Shown: positions 1 to 11,177, counted from the stretch's first letter. The stretch is DNA of 64,000 nucleotides from Gymnothorax reevesii (GCA_029721435.1 CM056583.1:57068120-57132119), one strand, 5' to 3'. Translations and numbers: made by a program. The notes: generated from the letters alone by a model not told the origin.

Positions 1-1530
1 TTCTTGGGGAATTCTGCTATCAGTTTTGCCTTCATGGAGTAAACTGCAGGCCCAGCTGGATTTAGGTACTGACAAGGGGATTGCAGAACATTAAGCTTTT
101 TTGGCTAAAAAAAAAATAAAAAATCATGAGTTGCTTTCTCAGTGTTCTTTAGGTCATTATCCATCTACCAAGTGATGAATTCTACAAGAAGAAAATGCAT
201 TTAATTAGATCAGAGCAGGTAATACAGCCATATTGGATTTAAAACGCACCCTGCTTCGAGCAGTCACAATCAGTGAATACAAGGGGTAAGTTCCATGGGC
301 AGCCATACCTGCCCACACGGCACAGATGAGGTGGTGTGCTTTAGACCATGAGAAGTTCCCTACTCCGTATTCTTCTCTTCCAATGATTTTGGTGCAAGTT
401 GACCTCTTTCTCTTCCATCAATACGATGATGTTCCGTAACTGTGCAGGCTTTGCAAATGTTTTTTGGAAACATTTTTTCTGAGGCTTACCTCAATTTTCG
501 CCTCGTAGTAAACCCTCTGTATCAGGCCTACAAAAGAAAACAGCCAAGCGGAAACAGAAGTTTGTCATATGTCTACCTTTTTCAAAGAATGAGCTACACA
601 CAATTGAAAGCTCATTTGGTTGGTCTCTGGGTTTGTTGTAGGCCATGTGATTTTTTTAGTTTGGTTCTGATTAAAATTGACTTCAAAGTGTTGTGGTGCA
701 ATGTTTAGCGGGAATGTGGCATGTTTTTGATTTTGTGTTGCATGATATTTCAAAAAGGTAGACATCTCACAAAGTTTTGTTACAGTTTGGCCATTTTCTT
801 TGGTAGGCCTGTGTATGGCCTCTGGTAAAGAATTTTTTGAATATGACACGGACACAAATAAGCCTTCAAGAGTGCCTTTGATCAGGCCAACAACTATAAA
901 GGGACTTTTTAACCACGGAGAGAATGATGTCAACTATCATAAATATCATTGATCTTCCAGGCCTTTTTGAGTACCTGAGCTCACAAATACATTCTTAATG
1001 ACTGAAAATGTACTTAAATGTTAATTTTGCCACAGCATTTCTTCTCCTTCTGTCTGATTGGTTTGTTTTGATCTTTCAGCCCAATCATGGCTTGCTTCTC
1101 TGGCAGTGAAGGCTCCAAGGACTTTGTATTGACAGTTAACAACATCAGATTCCAGAAGCAAATGTTACACTTGAAATTAACTGAAGACATTTTCTTCTTA
1201 CTTGTAAATGAAACAACGAGAAAAAACACATACCTGGTCACACAACAGTTGAGCAGAAAACTGTTCAATTGCTTATGGTCTGTTACAAAGGGGGAGCTAC
1301 GTATAAACACACCCGCAATTCCAAATTGTTCTCCTGATTTGGAAGCAAAGATCCTCAAATTAAAACTGAAAGCCTGCTTTTTGAAGTCATATTCATCATT
1401 TATTTTATTCTCCAATTTGCCGCTGTAAATCACTAAAATAATATCTTTGTAAGTGTTCAGCTAATTATAGAACTGGCTGTATTAACATGTATGATGTGTC
1501 ACTTTGTGATGCCAAAATAACCATTGTACC
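1..1530. other. No recognisable gene
   Basis: Short overlapping open frames on both strands show no family similarity. If the last rnf180 exon lies left of the window, this is intronic DNA of rnf180 on the minus strand. I see no repeat boundary here. Confidence 0.4.
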
Positions 1531-1769
1531 AACACATCAGGTGCGTAGCCAGTAATGGGCCTGGGTGGCACTGTCCCGCCTAGTTCATTCACTGCCCAGG
1601 CTCCCATCCAGTCTTGATGTTTTTTTTGTTTTTAATTGTATAATGATTGAGTGGTTGGATGAGTGAGTAATTCGCAATGAACATGGACTAAATTTTTGCG
1701 CGTGCAGTCATGTAATTTGTGTTTTGGATAACTGACGTTTAGACAAGTGTAGAAGCGAGCAGAGCTCAC

Positions 1770-1874
1770 ATACCCCCGCTTTATTTTTGAACGAATCCGG
1801 ACGCACAGACACATGGACAGACGGACGGACGCGCAGAGCGCTGTATACACCCGACTACGTCGTAGCGGGGGTAT
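1770..1874. repeat. Short element with 11-bp perfect terminal inverted repeats
   Basis: The block opens with ATACCCCCGCT (1770-1780) and closes with AGCGGGGGTAT (1864-1874), exact reverse complements. Inside is a GGACGCACAGAC/GGACAGACGGACG-type simple run, and a TAA microsatellite follows directly. The layout resembles a small dispersed fish hairpin element. No target duplication is evident. Confidence 0.45.
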
Positions 1875-3817
1875 AATAATAATAAAAATATGTTGAACGT
1901 AAGCTACGTGGTTTTCCGGGTCTGACCCCCACAGTCCTTCTTGTCATGAAGTTGCAATCAATGATCAATGCTGTTGAAAATAAATCCCCCTATCACTTAG
2001 TCTATGCAATTATTGCTAATCGGGCACAAAAAACTGATAGAGGAGGATTCCGTAATTCCTAAACAAAACTCCTTTGCTTCATTTACAAAATTCCTCCTTG
2101 TCAGAAACCATTAAAATAATTCCTCCTTGTAAAAATTAATCCTTGCCTACCATATGCACCCATCTTTTAGAAGTTACAGACCACTGGCTGTCTGTGTAAA
2201 CTGCTAAGCCAGAGAAAGGGCTGATATAGGCTAGGATTGTTCTGTTTAATCAGCACATAATAGCCAGTGGGTGCACTTACTTTGTTTTTGAAGGGTTACG
2301 GTACATATCTACAGCTCTGCATCATGAGTAAAAAAAAGCTAATCAAAGGGAAAATCTTAAAGACTCACGGAAGCTACCTCAATTTCAAAGGCGATTAAGT
2401 GTTTGTCCAAGCTTGCTTGTTTTATGGATTGAAAACATTGACAGGCTTTTAGCTCTGGATGACTACCAAGGTAAGATCATCAATTTCAACATATTTTGAC
2501 AAACCTGAACAATGCTATACAACTGAACTTGTGGGACTCCACTGACAGGCGGTGGGCCGTTATGATTTTTGCCATCGTATTTGCATCATACAGTGGCTAA
2601 CACAGTTACATTGCTGACACAACCAACTTTTGAACACAATATAGCTAGTTCTCCATTGTAGCACAGTATCTGTCGGTAGGCTATGAAAACACAAACAAGC
2701 GGCCCACCCTGGGACCGATGCTCATGAAAGGGTTAGCCAGCTAATCTTTACTTCAACTTAGCTAATAAAAATAAAATTTCTTCATACAAAACTTTCTTGA
2801 ATTTCTTGAGTCATAAAATATATGATGAAATAGTTACCTCTGTACTATACTACCTCTATAACTGTGTAAGTGTTACCATTAGGGCATACATTTACTCAAT
2901 GGATACTAGACTTCCTATTTGCTTGGTTTATTCTTCCACTGTTGAGAATATGATGCGAATGAAGTGATGATTCCATTAGCTGTCAGGCGAATGAGCCAAC
3001 AATGGTTCTGAAATAACAGTGTAAGTGTAGGTGTGAAGGACATTGTTTCCTTTAAATGACAATTTGGGCTGAGGCATTTTTCAAAGTTTTGCATTTCTCT
3101 GTTTGAATAGCCATGTCCTTGTGTGCTGGTTGTATAGGCTATATGAGTCACTTTCAGGTAGGGTGTAATAAAGTGGTCACACTGAGATAAAATTATTAAT
3201 TTCTTAAATCCTTTATTTTGGCAAAGTTTCATGAAGGTTGAACTTCATACAAATGGCAAAATGGCAAACACAATATAGTTTCCCGAACATGTTTTGAAAA
3301 AAATGTGGTTTTCTCTAATGATTTGAGCAATTTGCACATTATAGTTTGACAGACTTTTGTCGGTATTTTCGGCTGGTATTCTCCAGTTAGACCCATTATC
3401 AGGCAAGGAACAGCTTCCTTTAGGTCCCTTGGTGCTCATCAATTCATAGAAACAGCAAGTACAGCTAGAAGAGGATGCAATACTACTCAATCCCATTCAG
3501 TCTCAAAAGTGTGTGAAGGCCGACTCCTGGATAAGTTCACATCGTCAATTATCTGTGACTTCATTGTCTAAATTGTCTAAGTACAGCTATAGGCAATGAC
3601 ATAGATCATGTCACATTTATGGAGTACAATATATAGGCAGGGACTAGATACAAACACCTGAAAAACCAACTTCAGCATATGATGGTGGCTTGTGCGCATT
3701 ATATTAGATAGACGATTCTAATCTGCAAGTGAAGTGTTTAATTCCACCAGAACATTGTCAGACTGGGCTTAAGAAATGCATTGTACGCTAAATCAGGACT
3801 AGTTCTAACTAGTTCTA
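1875..3817. other. Noncoding, no feature recognised
   Basis: Probable rnf180 intron or 3' flank. No coding similarity on either strand. I looked on the minus strand for the conserved C-terminal rnf180 exon (the RRQFPHGAHR-type motif of mammals) and did not find it. Confidence 0.35.
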
Positions 3818-4716
3818 ACACCCAAATACATGCATAAAAACCAGAAAAAAAATCACCATCTCCCACAGATTTTGAAAAAGCATTGACATATTTTAAAATC
3901 TGATCCCGAATTGTCTTCTACTTTCAAAACCTTGCCCCTGTTTGTCAACAAAAGGGGAGGAAACCAGAGGGATTATTTGGTTTGTGCTGATGCACTTTCA
4001 AAAAGACCCAGTGGATCCACACAAACTTCCTTACTCCCCCTACCAAAAGAAACTACCATTGCGGTAGTTGCACTCAATGCAACAATACCACTAAAACGAA
4101 TAATTTTCTGCACCCACACACTGGTAAACCAATTTCTATCAATAGTGTTATCACATGTGCGACTACACATGTAATATACATGATTCGTTGTCCCTGTGGT
4201 CTGGTGCATGTAGGGAAAACCATAAGAAAATTAAAACTAAGGATTGGTGAGCATAAAACCGCAATTCGCCGAAATGATCGAAATTACCCAGTAGCGGTAC
4301 ATTTTAATGATGCCCACCATGACATCTCCTCACTTCAGTTTTGTGGCATTGAATAGGTGTCTTTACCTCCCAGAGGGGGCAACCATGATAAACTTTTGAA
4401 GCAGCGGGAGGCGTACTGGATTTACACCCTCCAAATTAGTCTCCCAAAAGACTTAATGATGAATTATCATTTAATGTATTTTTGTAATGCTTTGAGTGCT
4501 ACTGTTCTGATGCCAGTCTGTCTCCTGGCCCAAAAAATTGATTGTAATGGATGTTTTTGCTCATATTTGTGTAATCAAACTATAGATTAGCTTTAATGAC
4601 ATGTACAACTGTGACATATGGGCGATGTCATAGGGATCCTCTGAATATAATCCCCTTTAAATAACTCTATGGGAGATGGTGATTTTTTGCTGGTTTTTAT
4701 TTTGTTTTTGGGTGTT
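3818..4716. mobile_element. About 0.9-kb unit with roughly 48-bp inverted repeats enclosing a Penelope-like endonuclease remnant
   Basis: The left arm (about 3818-3866) and right arm (about 4670-4716) are imperfect reverse complements. Both contain ATCACCATCTCCCA, an AAAAACCAG block and ACACCCAAA in the same order when the right arm is inverted. Between them lies the C-terminal part of a Penelope-like polyprotein on the plus strand. Penelope-like elements often carry terminal repeats in direct or inverted orientation, so the arms could be part of the parent element; a chimeric or nonautonomous unit is the alternative. It sits in the probable rnf180 3' region. Confidence 0.5.
3900..4590 (+). 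pseudogene. Penelope-like element remnant: cysteine linker plus GIY-YIG endonuclease domain
   Basis: Joining two frames on the plus strand gives a cysteine cluster (CxxCxxC type, near 4060-4080), then a stretch reading YMIRCPCGLVHVGKT (about 4177-4220), then an IGEHKTAIRR block and a terminal REAYWIYTLQ block (about 4400-4435). This order (linker, GIY-YIG-type core, arginine helix, C-terminal glutamate-containing helix) is that of the C-terminal endonuclease of Penelope-like retroelements, which act in target-primed reverse transcription. A stop interrupts the frame near 4355, and there is a frame change near the cysteine cluster. The reverse transcriptase part is absent, so this is a dead fragment. 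The family call is firm; the clade is not assigned. Confidence 0.7.
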
Positions 4717-5231
4717 TTTCAGGAAATAATGGGTGCCACGTCATTCCTTAAAACTATGGGATGGATTAGCGCGTATACATACGGGTGACGGGTCGAGACT
4801 CTCCACCATACCCTATTTAAGATGGCTTAACTGAAAGTGACTCATATGTACACTAGTGTTGTAAAGGGTTTTTGACTGTTAGTTTTATCTTCTGGGACAT
4901 AATTAGCAAAAATATCTTGCTTGCCAATATTTTTATTTGTTTGGTCCCCATTTCTATGTTTTTGTAAGCCTAATGAAAGCACAATATATTTTTCATTTCA
5001 ATCTATATTCTGAGCCAAAATTTTATAGGGGGAAAAAAAAAAATGGTGCGCCCACATTTGTTCAGGCCCACCCAAAAAAAAATATTCGGCCTACGCCACT
5101 GCACCACATAGATGATAGCAAAGAGAGGAAAGAGAAAGCGATCAAGATTGACAAAGAACAGAGGGCCAATATTTGCTTGAGAATGCTAGTTTCTTTAAAA
5201 CAGAAAAGCAATGGGGTGGTAGCCGACTAAC

Positions 5232-5357
5232 CATGAAAAATGTGGAAGAGTTTCCTGGAGTTGGGCAGGGGCCAACGGGCACAACTAGCTTTCTGGAAGT
5301 TCTGCTTCCGGCTGAGGTACAGCTTTGGGTAGAAGGTCTGCGTTATGTTACTCAGCT
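5232..5357 (-). CDS. rnf180: rnf180 post-RING exon
   Basis: The acceptor is ATGTTTCAG before 5357 and the donor G/GTTAGT follows 5232. The exon is 126 bp with phase-1 boundaries. The encoded [29 protein letters not shown] and LFHIF segments align with the region after the RING in mammalian RNF180. The following exon should carry the RRQFPHG motif and the C-terminal membrane segment, but was not found in 1-5230. Confidence 0.85.
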
Positions 5358-8300
5358 CTGAAACATAAAAGGTGACACACAAATATTCAAAAATATCCTC
5401 ATACCATTCACGAATGTTCAAATGCTACAATCCAGATACTATCATACTGCATTCTGCGAAAGCTAAAGAGCAGACAGCGCTCCTATAGTACGAACACCCA
5501 AATGTGTTCACAGTACAGTTCTACGCCCAAGATAATATTCTCACAGTATGAGAAGGAGTTCAGCCATTTTGGGGGTCAGATAAATGGTCAGGGCATGAAA
5601 CACGCTGGTGAGAAATTGCAAAAGTCCCCCACTGAAGATTTGACAAACTGACTGACTGACACACGCAAGCGATTTTGACGGTCAGACAACTGGGTCAGAG
5701 CATCTCCGTTACTGCAGCTCTGGTGGGGTGCTCCTGGTCTGCAATAGTCAGTACTTACCGAAAGTGGTCCAAGGTAGAAAAACCAATGAACTGCCAACGG
5801 GGTCATGGGTGACCAAGGCTCATTGATGTGCAAGGGGAAAGAAGGATGGCCCAGTGTGGTCCAATCCAACAAAAGAGCTACTGTAGCTCAAACTGCTGAG
5901 AAACTCAATGCCAATTTGGATAGAAAGTTGGCAGAACATACAGCACACCGCACGTTGTTGCATATGGGGCTGCGTAGCGGCAAATTAGTCAGGGTGCCAT
6001 GTAACCCCTGTACACTGCTGAAAAAGCCTACAATGGACACGTGAGCATCAAAACTGGACCACGGAGCAATGGAAGACGTTGGCCTGGTCTGATGAATCAC
6101 AAATTTCTTTTACATCATGAGAATGGCCTGGCACATGTGCGTCAATTACCTGAGGAAGACATAACACAAGGACGCACTTTGGGAAGAAGGCAAGTCGGCA
6201 GAGGCAGTGTGAAGCTTTGGTCAGTGTTCTGCCGGGAAACCTGGGGTCCAGCCATTCATGTGGATGTTACGTTGACGTGTACCACCTACTTTAAACATTG
6301 ATGCAGACCAAGTACAACCTCTTTATGTAGACGGTGTTCCCTAATGGCAGTGGCCACTTCAGAAGGATACAGCTTCCTGCCACACTACAAAAATGGTTCA
6401 TGAATGGCCTGAGGACCACAAGATTGAGTTTGAGGTGTTGACTTGGCCTCCTTATTCCCAAGATCTCAATTCAATCGAGCTTCTTTGGGATGTACAGGAC
6501 AAACAAGTCTGATCCCTTGAGGCCCCACCTCGCAACTTACAGGACTGAAAGCATCTGTGGCCAACTTCTTGGTGCCAGACAACACAGCACACGTTCAGAG
6601 GTCTGGTGGAGTCCATGCTCTAATGGGTCAGGGCTATTTTGGCAGCAAAAGGGGGACCTGCACATTATTAGGTAAGTGGTCATAATGTCATAGCTGATCG
6701 ATGTATATACACATAGACACACACACGCACATGTACACACAAATACAGTCTATGGTTCCATCCAAAATACTTTGAAAAGAGGCGCACCACCAACAACAAT
6801 ATCAGTTTTTCCCACCAGGGGCAACAATGAGCACTAAAACAGGGTTAAACAGTACAGAATGAATGGCAGTCCATGGCAGTTTTCCCATACAACCAACTCT
6901 GTACAAAACAATTATATAATAATGAGATGGACAAAATTAGCAAATGTCACATAGCAAAATGCACTTTCCTGTGCTCTTCAGTTAATTAGATATTGGACAA
7001 TATTGATTAAAAATGGTCTCGTCTTTCCATTAGCTGGCAAATCTATAAACACTGGGTAGGCTCAACTCTGGTGGAAATATGTCGCAAGTGAGATTTTCAC
7101 ACGACGAATGATTGCATTATCACTTACAAAAACATATTGGTTATAATCATCACACCAAGTTAAAATGTTCTGTGAAAATATTTTCAATAGGCAATTTACA
7201 GAATTTAGCACCAGTAACTGGCATGCATTTTGAGCGATTCAACTCCGTTTAACAATGCCCTCCCCAACAGTGAAAGCACAACGCTTTTATAGTTTGTTGT
7301 ATTGCAGTCTATGGGGGTGGCAAAGCCTTTTTTCTCAATGGGCCATGTTCCTGCTTCAGTAGTGTCGCTTTCACAGCATCATGCCAACACACGAATGCCC
7401 CAGTAAAGCAACTCTGCAGCCGTAGGGCTCTTACCTTTCTGGAAGAGCACAGTGGTGATGAGGGTGCGGCAGAGGGGGCAAGGGGTGCTGCTGGGTCGAC
7501 TCCTGGCCAGCGTTCGCAGGCACGGCTCGCAAAAGATGTGGCCGCAAGGCTGGCACATGTGCGGGCTAAAGAATACGTCCAAGCACACGGCGCAGGTGAG
7601 GCTCTCCCTCTCCGCGGCCGCCATGTCTTCTTCATCATTGCTCGTCACTTCTCCCGCAAGGCCCTGCGCAGACAGGAGTGGTGTTAGGGGCTGTGGACTA
7701 TTCAAGCCAACATCCCCACTCACAGGTTGCTGGCATTCAGAATTCAGCACTCCTTCTCGGTTCAGTCTGTGAGGTTTTAATGGAGACTCGCAGCTTTAAA
7801 GTGTGATGATAAAAATCTATATCATGCCAACAAAACCAGAAGCGAACCTCTGCACAATATAAATTCTGAATCTTAAGCTCTATTTTAGCCCACCTTGGCA
7901 TAACATAAAACTCTGAATCTACCATTACATTACCTCAGCTTTGCTTTCTATTAAACTCTAATCCCCGAATTCATAAAGGCCGTTTTTCCCTTGATCACGG
8001 TTAACTTGGCTAAACAGTGTATAAACAGGTGATGATCGAGCGGACAAATTTAGGCCCGAATTCTTAGAGAGAGATCAGATCAGCTGCTGTTTATCCAACA
8101 TACATGGTTAGTTACACCTGTCTAAGTAACAAAAGAAATTCTAATCGTCCCAAGGGACTTGTTTATCTCGTGTACAAGCTACCAATTCCGTGTTGGCTTG
8201 CTTGTGTGGCTGGACGTATGACTATGGATCTCTTGCACATAATTGAAATGGCACAGGAAGAGATGGCTGACCAAAGGCAAGGTGCCAAATTGAGGGTTTT

Positions 8301-11159
8301 CAAAGACAGGATGAATCCTTCAGATGAGTATAGAGACACGAAATTTGTCAAGCGATACAGAATTTCCAAAGAATCATAACATTATATTCAAGACCTAATC
8401 GAAGCAGACATTGATCAACCCACAAAATGAAACCATGCCCTTCTTCCAGTACACTAACTATGTGTTGCCCTGCGCTTTTATGCATGTAGTACATTCCAAA
8501 TGGTTGTTGGTGACACGTGGGGTGTATCACAGGCTACCTGCTGTGGAGTAGTTCGTCGTGTTACTGAGGAAATGTGCGCTAGGAAAAACCACTTCATACC
8601 ATGCAGCGTGTCACAGGACACCACTACACATCGGCTAAGCGGGTATTTGTACACGGATGGGTAAACACCTGATTATGTTCTTCCCGAATTGTGCTAGTCA
8701 CGGGAGTTTATCCCCATATTTCTCCGTTTTAGCCACCGTACAGTAGTTATACGTGACTATTGAATTCGGGCATGAGTCTTTTTTGCTATTTTAGCTCACC
8801 TGTGGTTTAGATTAAATTCTGAATCTTTACAGCCATTTTAGCTCACCTGTGCATTATATTAAACTCTGAATCTTTATTGCTATTTTAGCTCACCTGTGCT
8901 TGCTCATGCAGGTGGCTCTGTATCCAGCGCTCCCTCCTTCTCTGCTTCCTCCTCTGGGACTTCAGACGATTCCTCTCCCTCTTGGGGAGTCTGGGCGGCT
9001 CCACATTGGTTACCGTGGGCCTGTCCGATAGTTCTGACCCTTCTTCGGGCTGCTCTTCCTCATCTGTGCTGGTCAGCGAAGGGCGTCGCCTTCTTAGCGC
9101 ACACACCGCCTGAATGCACCTGGTTTCTGCCCATTCTGCCGGTTGTAGTTGGCTAGCAGCAGTGGACTCTAGTTGAGGAAAGGAAAATGTTGCCTCCCTT
9201 AGTGGATGTGTCTGCAGGCGATCTGACAATCTACTTGATACTCCCTTACGACCCAAGGCAGTCAACCGGGAATCTAGAAAACTTTTTGATATGTTTGAAC
9301 TGCGAAGACATTCCTGCTGGACCTCTGAAAAACGTCTGGATAACACAGTCCTAGCTCCACTGCCATGGCCATGATCCAAAGCACTGACTTTCTGGCACCC
9401 AGTTGTAACATGCCGTACAGAGGACTCTTGTCTCCAAGGCAAGACGTCTGTCCCAACAGGAGTGATGCTGATGTCCATCTCACAGGGCCCCGCCTCCAAG
9501 GCTGCATTCACTGGCTGAAACTCACATTGCGTGGTGGCCTCTGGGGGAATAGCCCGGCTGGCAGTTGCTCCAACTAGTGGAGTCTCAATATGGCTCTCCG
9601 GTGCTGGTTTACCAGGGGGTGTTGGCTGTCTACAGTCGAGGTCCAGACGGCTTTTGCACAGGTGGACAGTTAACTCCTGACCACAAGGACAATTTGGCTG
9701 GTTGATGAAGTTGAAGCCTCCCAGGCGGGCCCCACAGTGCTGGCAGATTAACTTACCTGAAGTCCACTGCGCCTATGGACATCAAACACAAAGTCATTCA
9801 AACTGAAAGAAAACTGCACATTCTATGCACACAGGCTGCATAGCTTCAAAGAGAACCCACGCCAAAACCATATTGAGAAGAATAAGATTCCCACTGAGCT
9901 CGTTTCGTTCTTTATATGATCTCAGCAGGTTGATGTGTGAATCCCAGGGAAGTTGGACCTAATTGTGGGCGGGACAGAAACTGGCTGAAAATCAAGGACT
10001 GCCATCAGAAAACAAGCCTAAAATTATTACTGTGTGGATTTTCTACGGAAATTTTGGCGCAGACATAGTGTACAAGTACAGAACTATGGAATTAGAGTCA
10101 AAGTACCCGGTAATAGATAGTTCCTTTAAAGACACTTTGATGCTTGGCTGAAGATCAGCAACTTAAGTACATCATGGCATGTGTAGTTGTAAACTAAAAA
10201 TGGGTTACCATATCGACAAAAAAATTAAAGCCATGAAAATTATAGTTGACTAGGGTCATGCCGAATAATGTGTATAACAAGGAAATACGAGGCAAAATCT
10301 CGAAATGGATGGCAGTCTAATAGTAATGAGAGGTTCTTTTAAGTATAAATAACTGTCAGTTTCCGGGGGAATGTGAATCCACATACTTTTTCCCTAGTGC
10401 AAGCACAGATAGGGGATGAATTTTAATACTTGGCAAGATAATTAATCAGTTATTTCGTCCATTACGATTCTCTTCAGAAACCATGGAATACTGCAAGTAG
10501 CACATTAACTGCATAAGCTGAAGGCCAGAACAGCTTGATTTACTTCAGACCACATTCCAGATTTAGGAGGGCTCCAGGTTTGTCCCAGTTCTATCATCTA
10601 TTTAAATCAGTAACCCTGCTTTGAGAAACAAACAACTGCTAATTTAAGGAGGCTCTAATGGCATATAGTTATCACTTTAACTCTAGTCTTTATTTGGGGA
10701 AGGATGTATTGTGTGCAAGAAAATAAGCTTTCTTACCTGAAGGACAGATGCCAGAATCCAGGAGGGCAAATTGTCAGAGTCCAAGTGCCAAATCCTGCAC
10801 TTTGTTGCAACCCCATCAACAGCATTAATCTACCCAAGAAAAGCATGCTGTCCATCAACCGTCAGAGGTTTAACATAAAAGCATTCTGCAACAGCAGGCC
10901 TTAAGAGAACATTACTTTCAGGTTGCACTCAGATTCACAAGTTGCTTCAACAGCCTACCCTACTCCACAAAATTTGGGTTGACATTTTATTTCTTGCTTT
11001 TCTGTTTTGGGATTGTAGTTTGAGTGGTTACAGGTCACACAAATCACGTACATTGTCAGATGCACACTCTGGGCGTACTGCAAGCAGACAAGATGAATCC
11101 ACCACGCATTTACGACACTTCCTGCATCGGAGTACTGACATGTAGTTTGACGTTTCCAT
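5232..11159 (-). CDS. rnf180: rnf180, RING-type E3 ubiquitin ligase (spliced; last exon not found)
   Basis: Five coding exons join without a frame break: 11159-11052, 10829-10737, 9772-8894, 7663-7435 and 5357-5232 (1,435 nt, 478 codons plus one base). All introns are GT-AG. The predicted protein has a cysteine-rich N terminus (C12, C15, C18), a CxxC/CxC pair in the GARLGGFNF region (C77, C80, C95, C97), a basic [10 protein letters not shown] stretch near residues 340-350, and a C3HC4 RING (C384, C387, C400, H402, C405, C408, C422, C425). A conserved block with ARWPLP and SRKLFHIF follows. This order matches vertebrate RNF180 (Rines), an ER-membrane-anchored E3 ligase known to target monoamine oxidase A. 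The C-terminal membrane segment was not found and probably lies left of the window. Divergent orientation to htr1a matches mammals. The start is the first ATG of exon 11177-11052. Confidence 0.9.
5600..6700 (+). pseudogene. Tc1/mariner-family transposase remnant in an rnf180 intron
   Basis: Pieces in several plus-strand frames read as a Tc1-like DDE transposase: [17 protein letters not shown] (about 6070-6125), [14 protein letters not shown] (6190-6232), AIHVDVTLT (6252-6278), and [17 protein letters not shown] (about 6446-6496). The 3' end is the usual fish Tc1 tail with CACATTATTAGGTAAGTGGTCATAATG wording near 6660-6690. Frameshifts and stops make it inactive. A matching 5' terminal repeat was not found, so it is truncated. 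It lies antisense to rnf180. Confidence 0.75.
6710..7434. other. rnf180 intron, no other feature
   Basis: AT-rich intronic sequence between the Tc1 remnant and the RING exon donor. A short CA-rich run occurs at 6716-6745. No coding similarity. Confidence 0.4.
7435..7663 (-). CDS. rnf180: rnf180 RING exon
   Basis: The acceptor CTGTCTGCGCAG precedes 7663 and the donor AG/GTAAGAG follows 7435. The exon is 229 bp, entering in phase 0 and leaving in phase 1. It carries the complete C3HC4 [13 protein letters not shown], then [17 protein letters not shown], then STPCPLC. The RING recruits the ubiquitin-conjugating enzyme. This is the most strongly conserved part of the gene here. Confidence 0.92.
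7961..8775 (+). mobile_element. PIF/Harbinger-type element remnant
   Basis: The ends carry an inverted CCGAATTCA/TGAATTCGG pair (about 7964 and 8761-8769). Flanking trinucleotides are taa and tga, compatible with a decayed 3-bp TAA target duplication. The interior holds Harbinger transposase similarity. It sits inside the 47-bp minisatellite. Boundaries are good to a few bases. Confidence 0.55.
8215..8645 (+). pseudogene. Harbinger (HARBI1-like) transposase fragment
   Basis: The plus strand reads [19 protein letters not shown] (about 8294-8350), typical of Harbinger transposase N termini. After a frame change it reads [20 protein letters not shown] (about 8462-8521), followed by a [17 protein letters not shown] helix-turn-helix. 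The catalytic DDE part is absent. It is a dead N-terminal fragment; the host gene HARBI1 itself is unlikely because the frame is broken and short. Confidence 0.65.
8894..9772 (-). CDS. rnf180: rnf180 large central exon
   Basis: The exon is 879 bp, exactly 293 codons in phase 0. The acceptor is GTCCATAG before 9772, with an in-frame stop just upstream. It begins [19 protein letters not shown], closely matching vertebrate RNF180, continues through a poorly conserved serine- and proline-rich part, and ends with the conserved basic [13 protein letters not shown] stretch. The donor CACAG/GTGAGC at 8893 is the first of three identical donors spaced 47 bp apart in a minisatellite; only this one avoids an immediate in-frame TAA. 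Confidence 0.88.
9780..10736. other. rnf180 intron, no other feature
   Basis: Unique-looking AT-rich sequence between coding exons. No transposon end or coding similarity recognised. Confidence 0.4.
10737..10829 (-). CDS. rnf180: rnf180 second coding exon
   Basis: A CTTGGGTAG acceptor precedes 10829, and the donor after 10737 is CAG/GTAAGA. The exon is 93 bp (31 codons) with both boundaries in phase 0. The encoded [15 protein letters not shown] matches the mammalian HVWHMNVEALPEWI region, including both tryptophans. In-frame stops flank the exon, so the splice sites are needed. Confidence 0.8.
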
Positions 11160-11177
11160 GGTCACCAGCAGGAAATC
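11052..11177 (-). CDS. rnf180: rnf180 first coding exon
   Basis: An acceptor (TTATTACAG) precedes 11177, the ATG is at 11159-11157, and the exon ends at 11052 before a GTACGT donor. It encodes 36 codons in phase 0, including LRCRKCRKC, which aligns with the cysteine-rich start of vertebrate RNF180. The 18 bases before the ATG are 5' UTR, so at least one upstream noncoding exon is expected. Confidence 0.8.

Larger units (their letters stand above)
7845..8893 (-). repeat. 47-bp minisatellite in rnf180 intron, split by a Harbinger insertion
   Basis: To the right of the insertion, three copies of CACAGGTGAGCTAAAAT (minus strand) have their donor GTs at 8893, 8846 and 8799, exactly 47 bp apart. 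Each is followed by an A-rich segment and a GATTCAGA block. To the left, CTGAATCT recurs at 7866 and 7913, again 47 bp apart, with degraded TTTTAGC-CACC copies. The left and right parts belong to one array interrupted at about 7961-8775. The first unit overlaps the real splice donor of the large rnf180 exon. Confidence 0.75.

Noticed and set aside
1014..1433. Opposing frames of 139 and 113 codons on both strands
   Set aside because: No recognisable domain, and overlap on both strands suggests chance.
1..5231. Search for the final rnf180 exon
   Set aside because: A stretch near 20-60 weakly recalls part of the expected motif on the minus strand, but the reading frame stops and the key residues do not match.
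8104..8379. Plus-strand 91-codon frame as an independent gene
   Set aside because: It is the start of a broken Harbinger transposase; similarity continues in another frame downstream.
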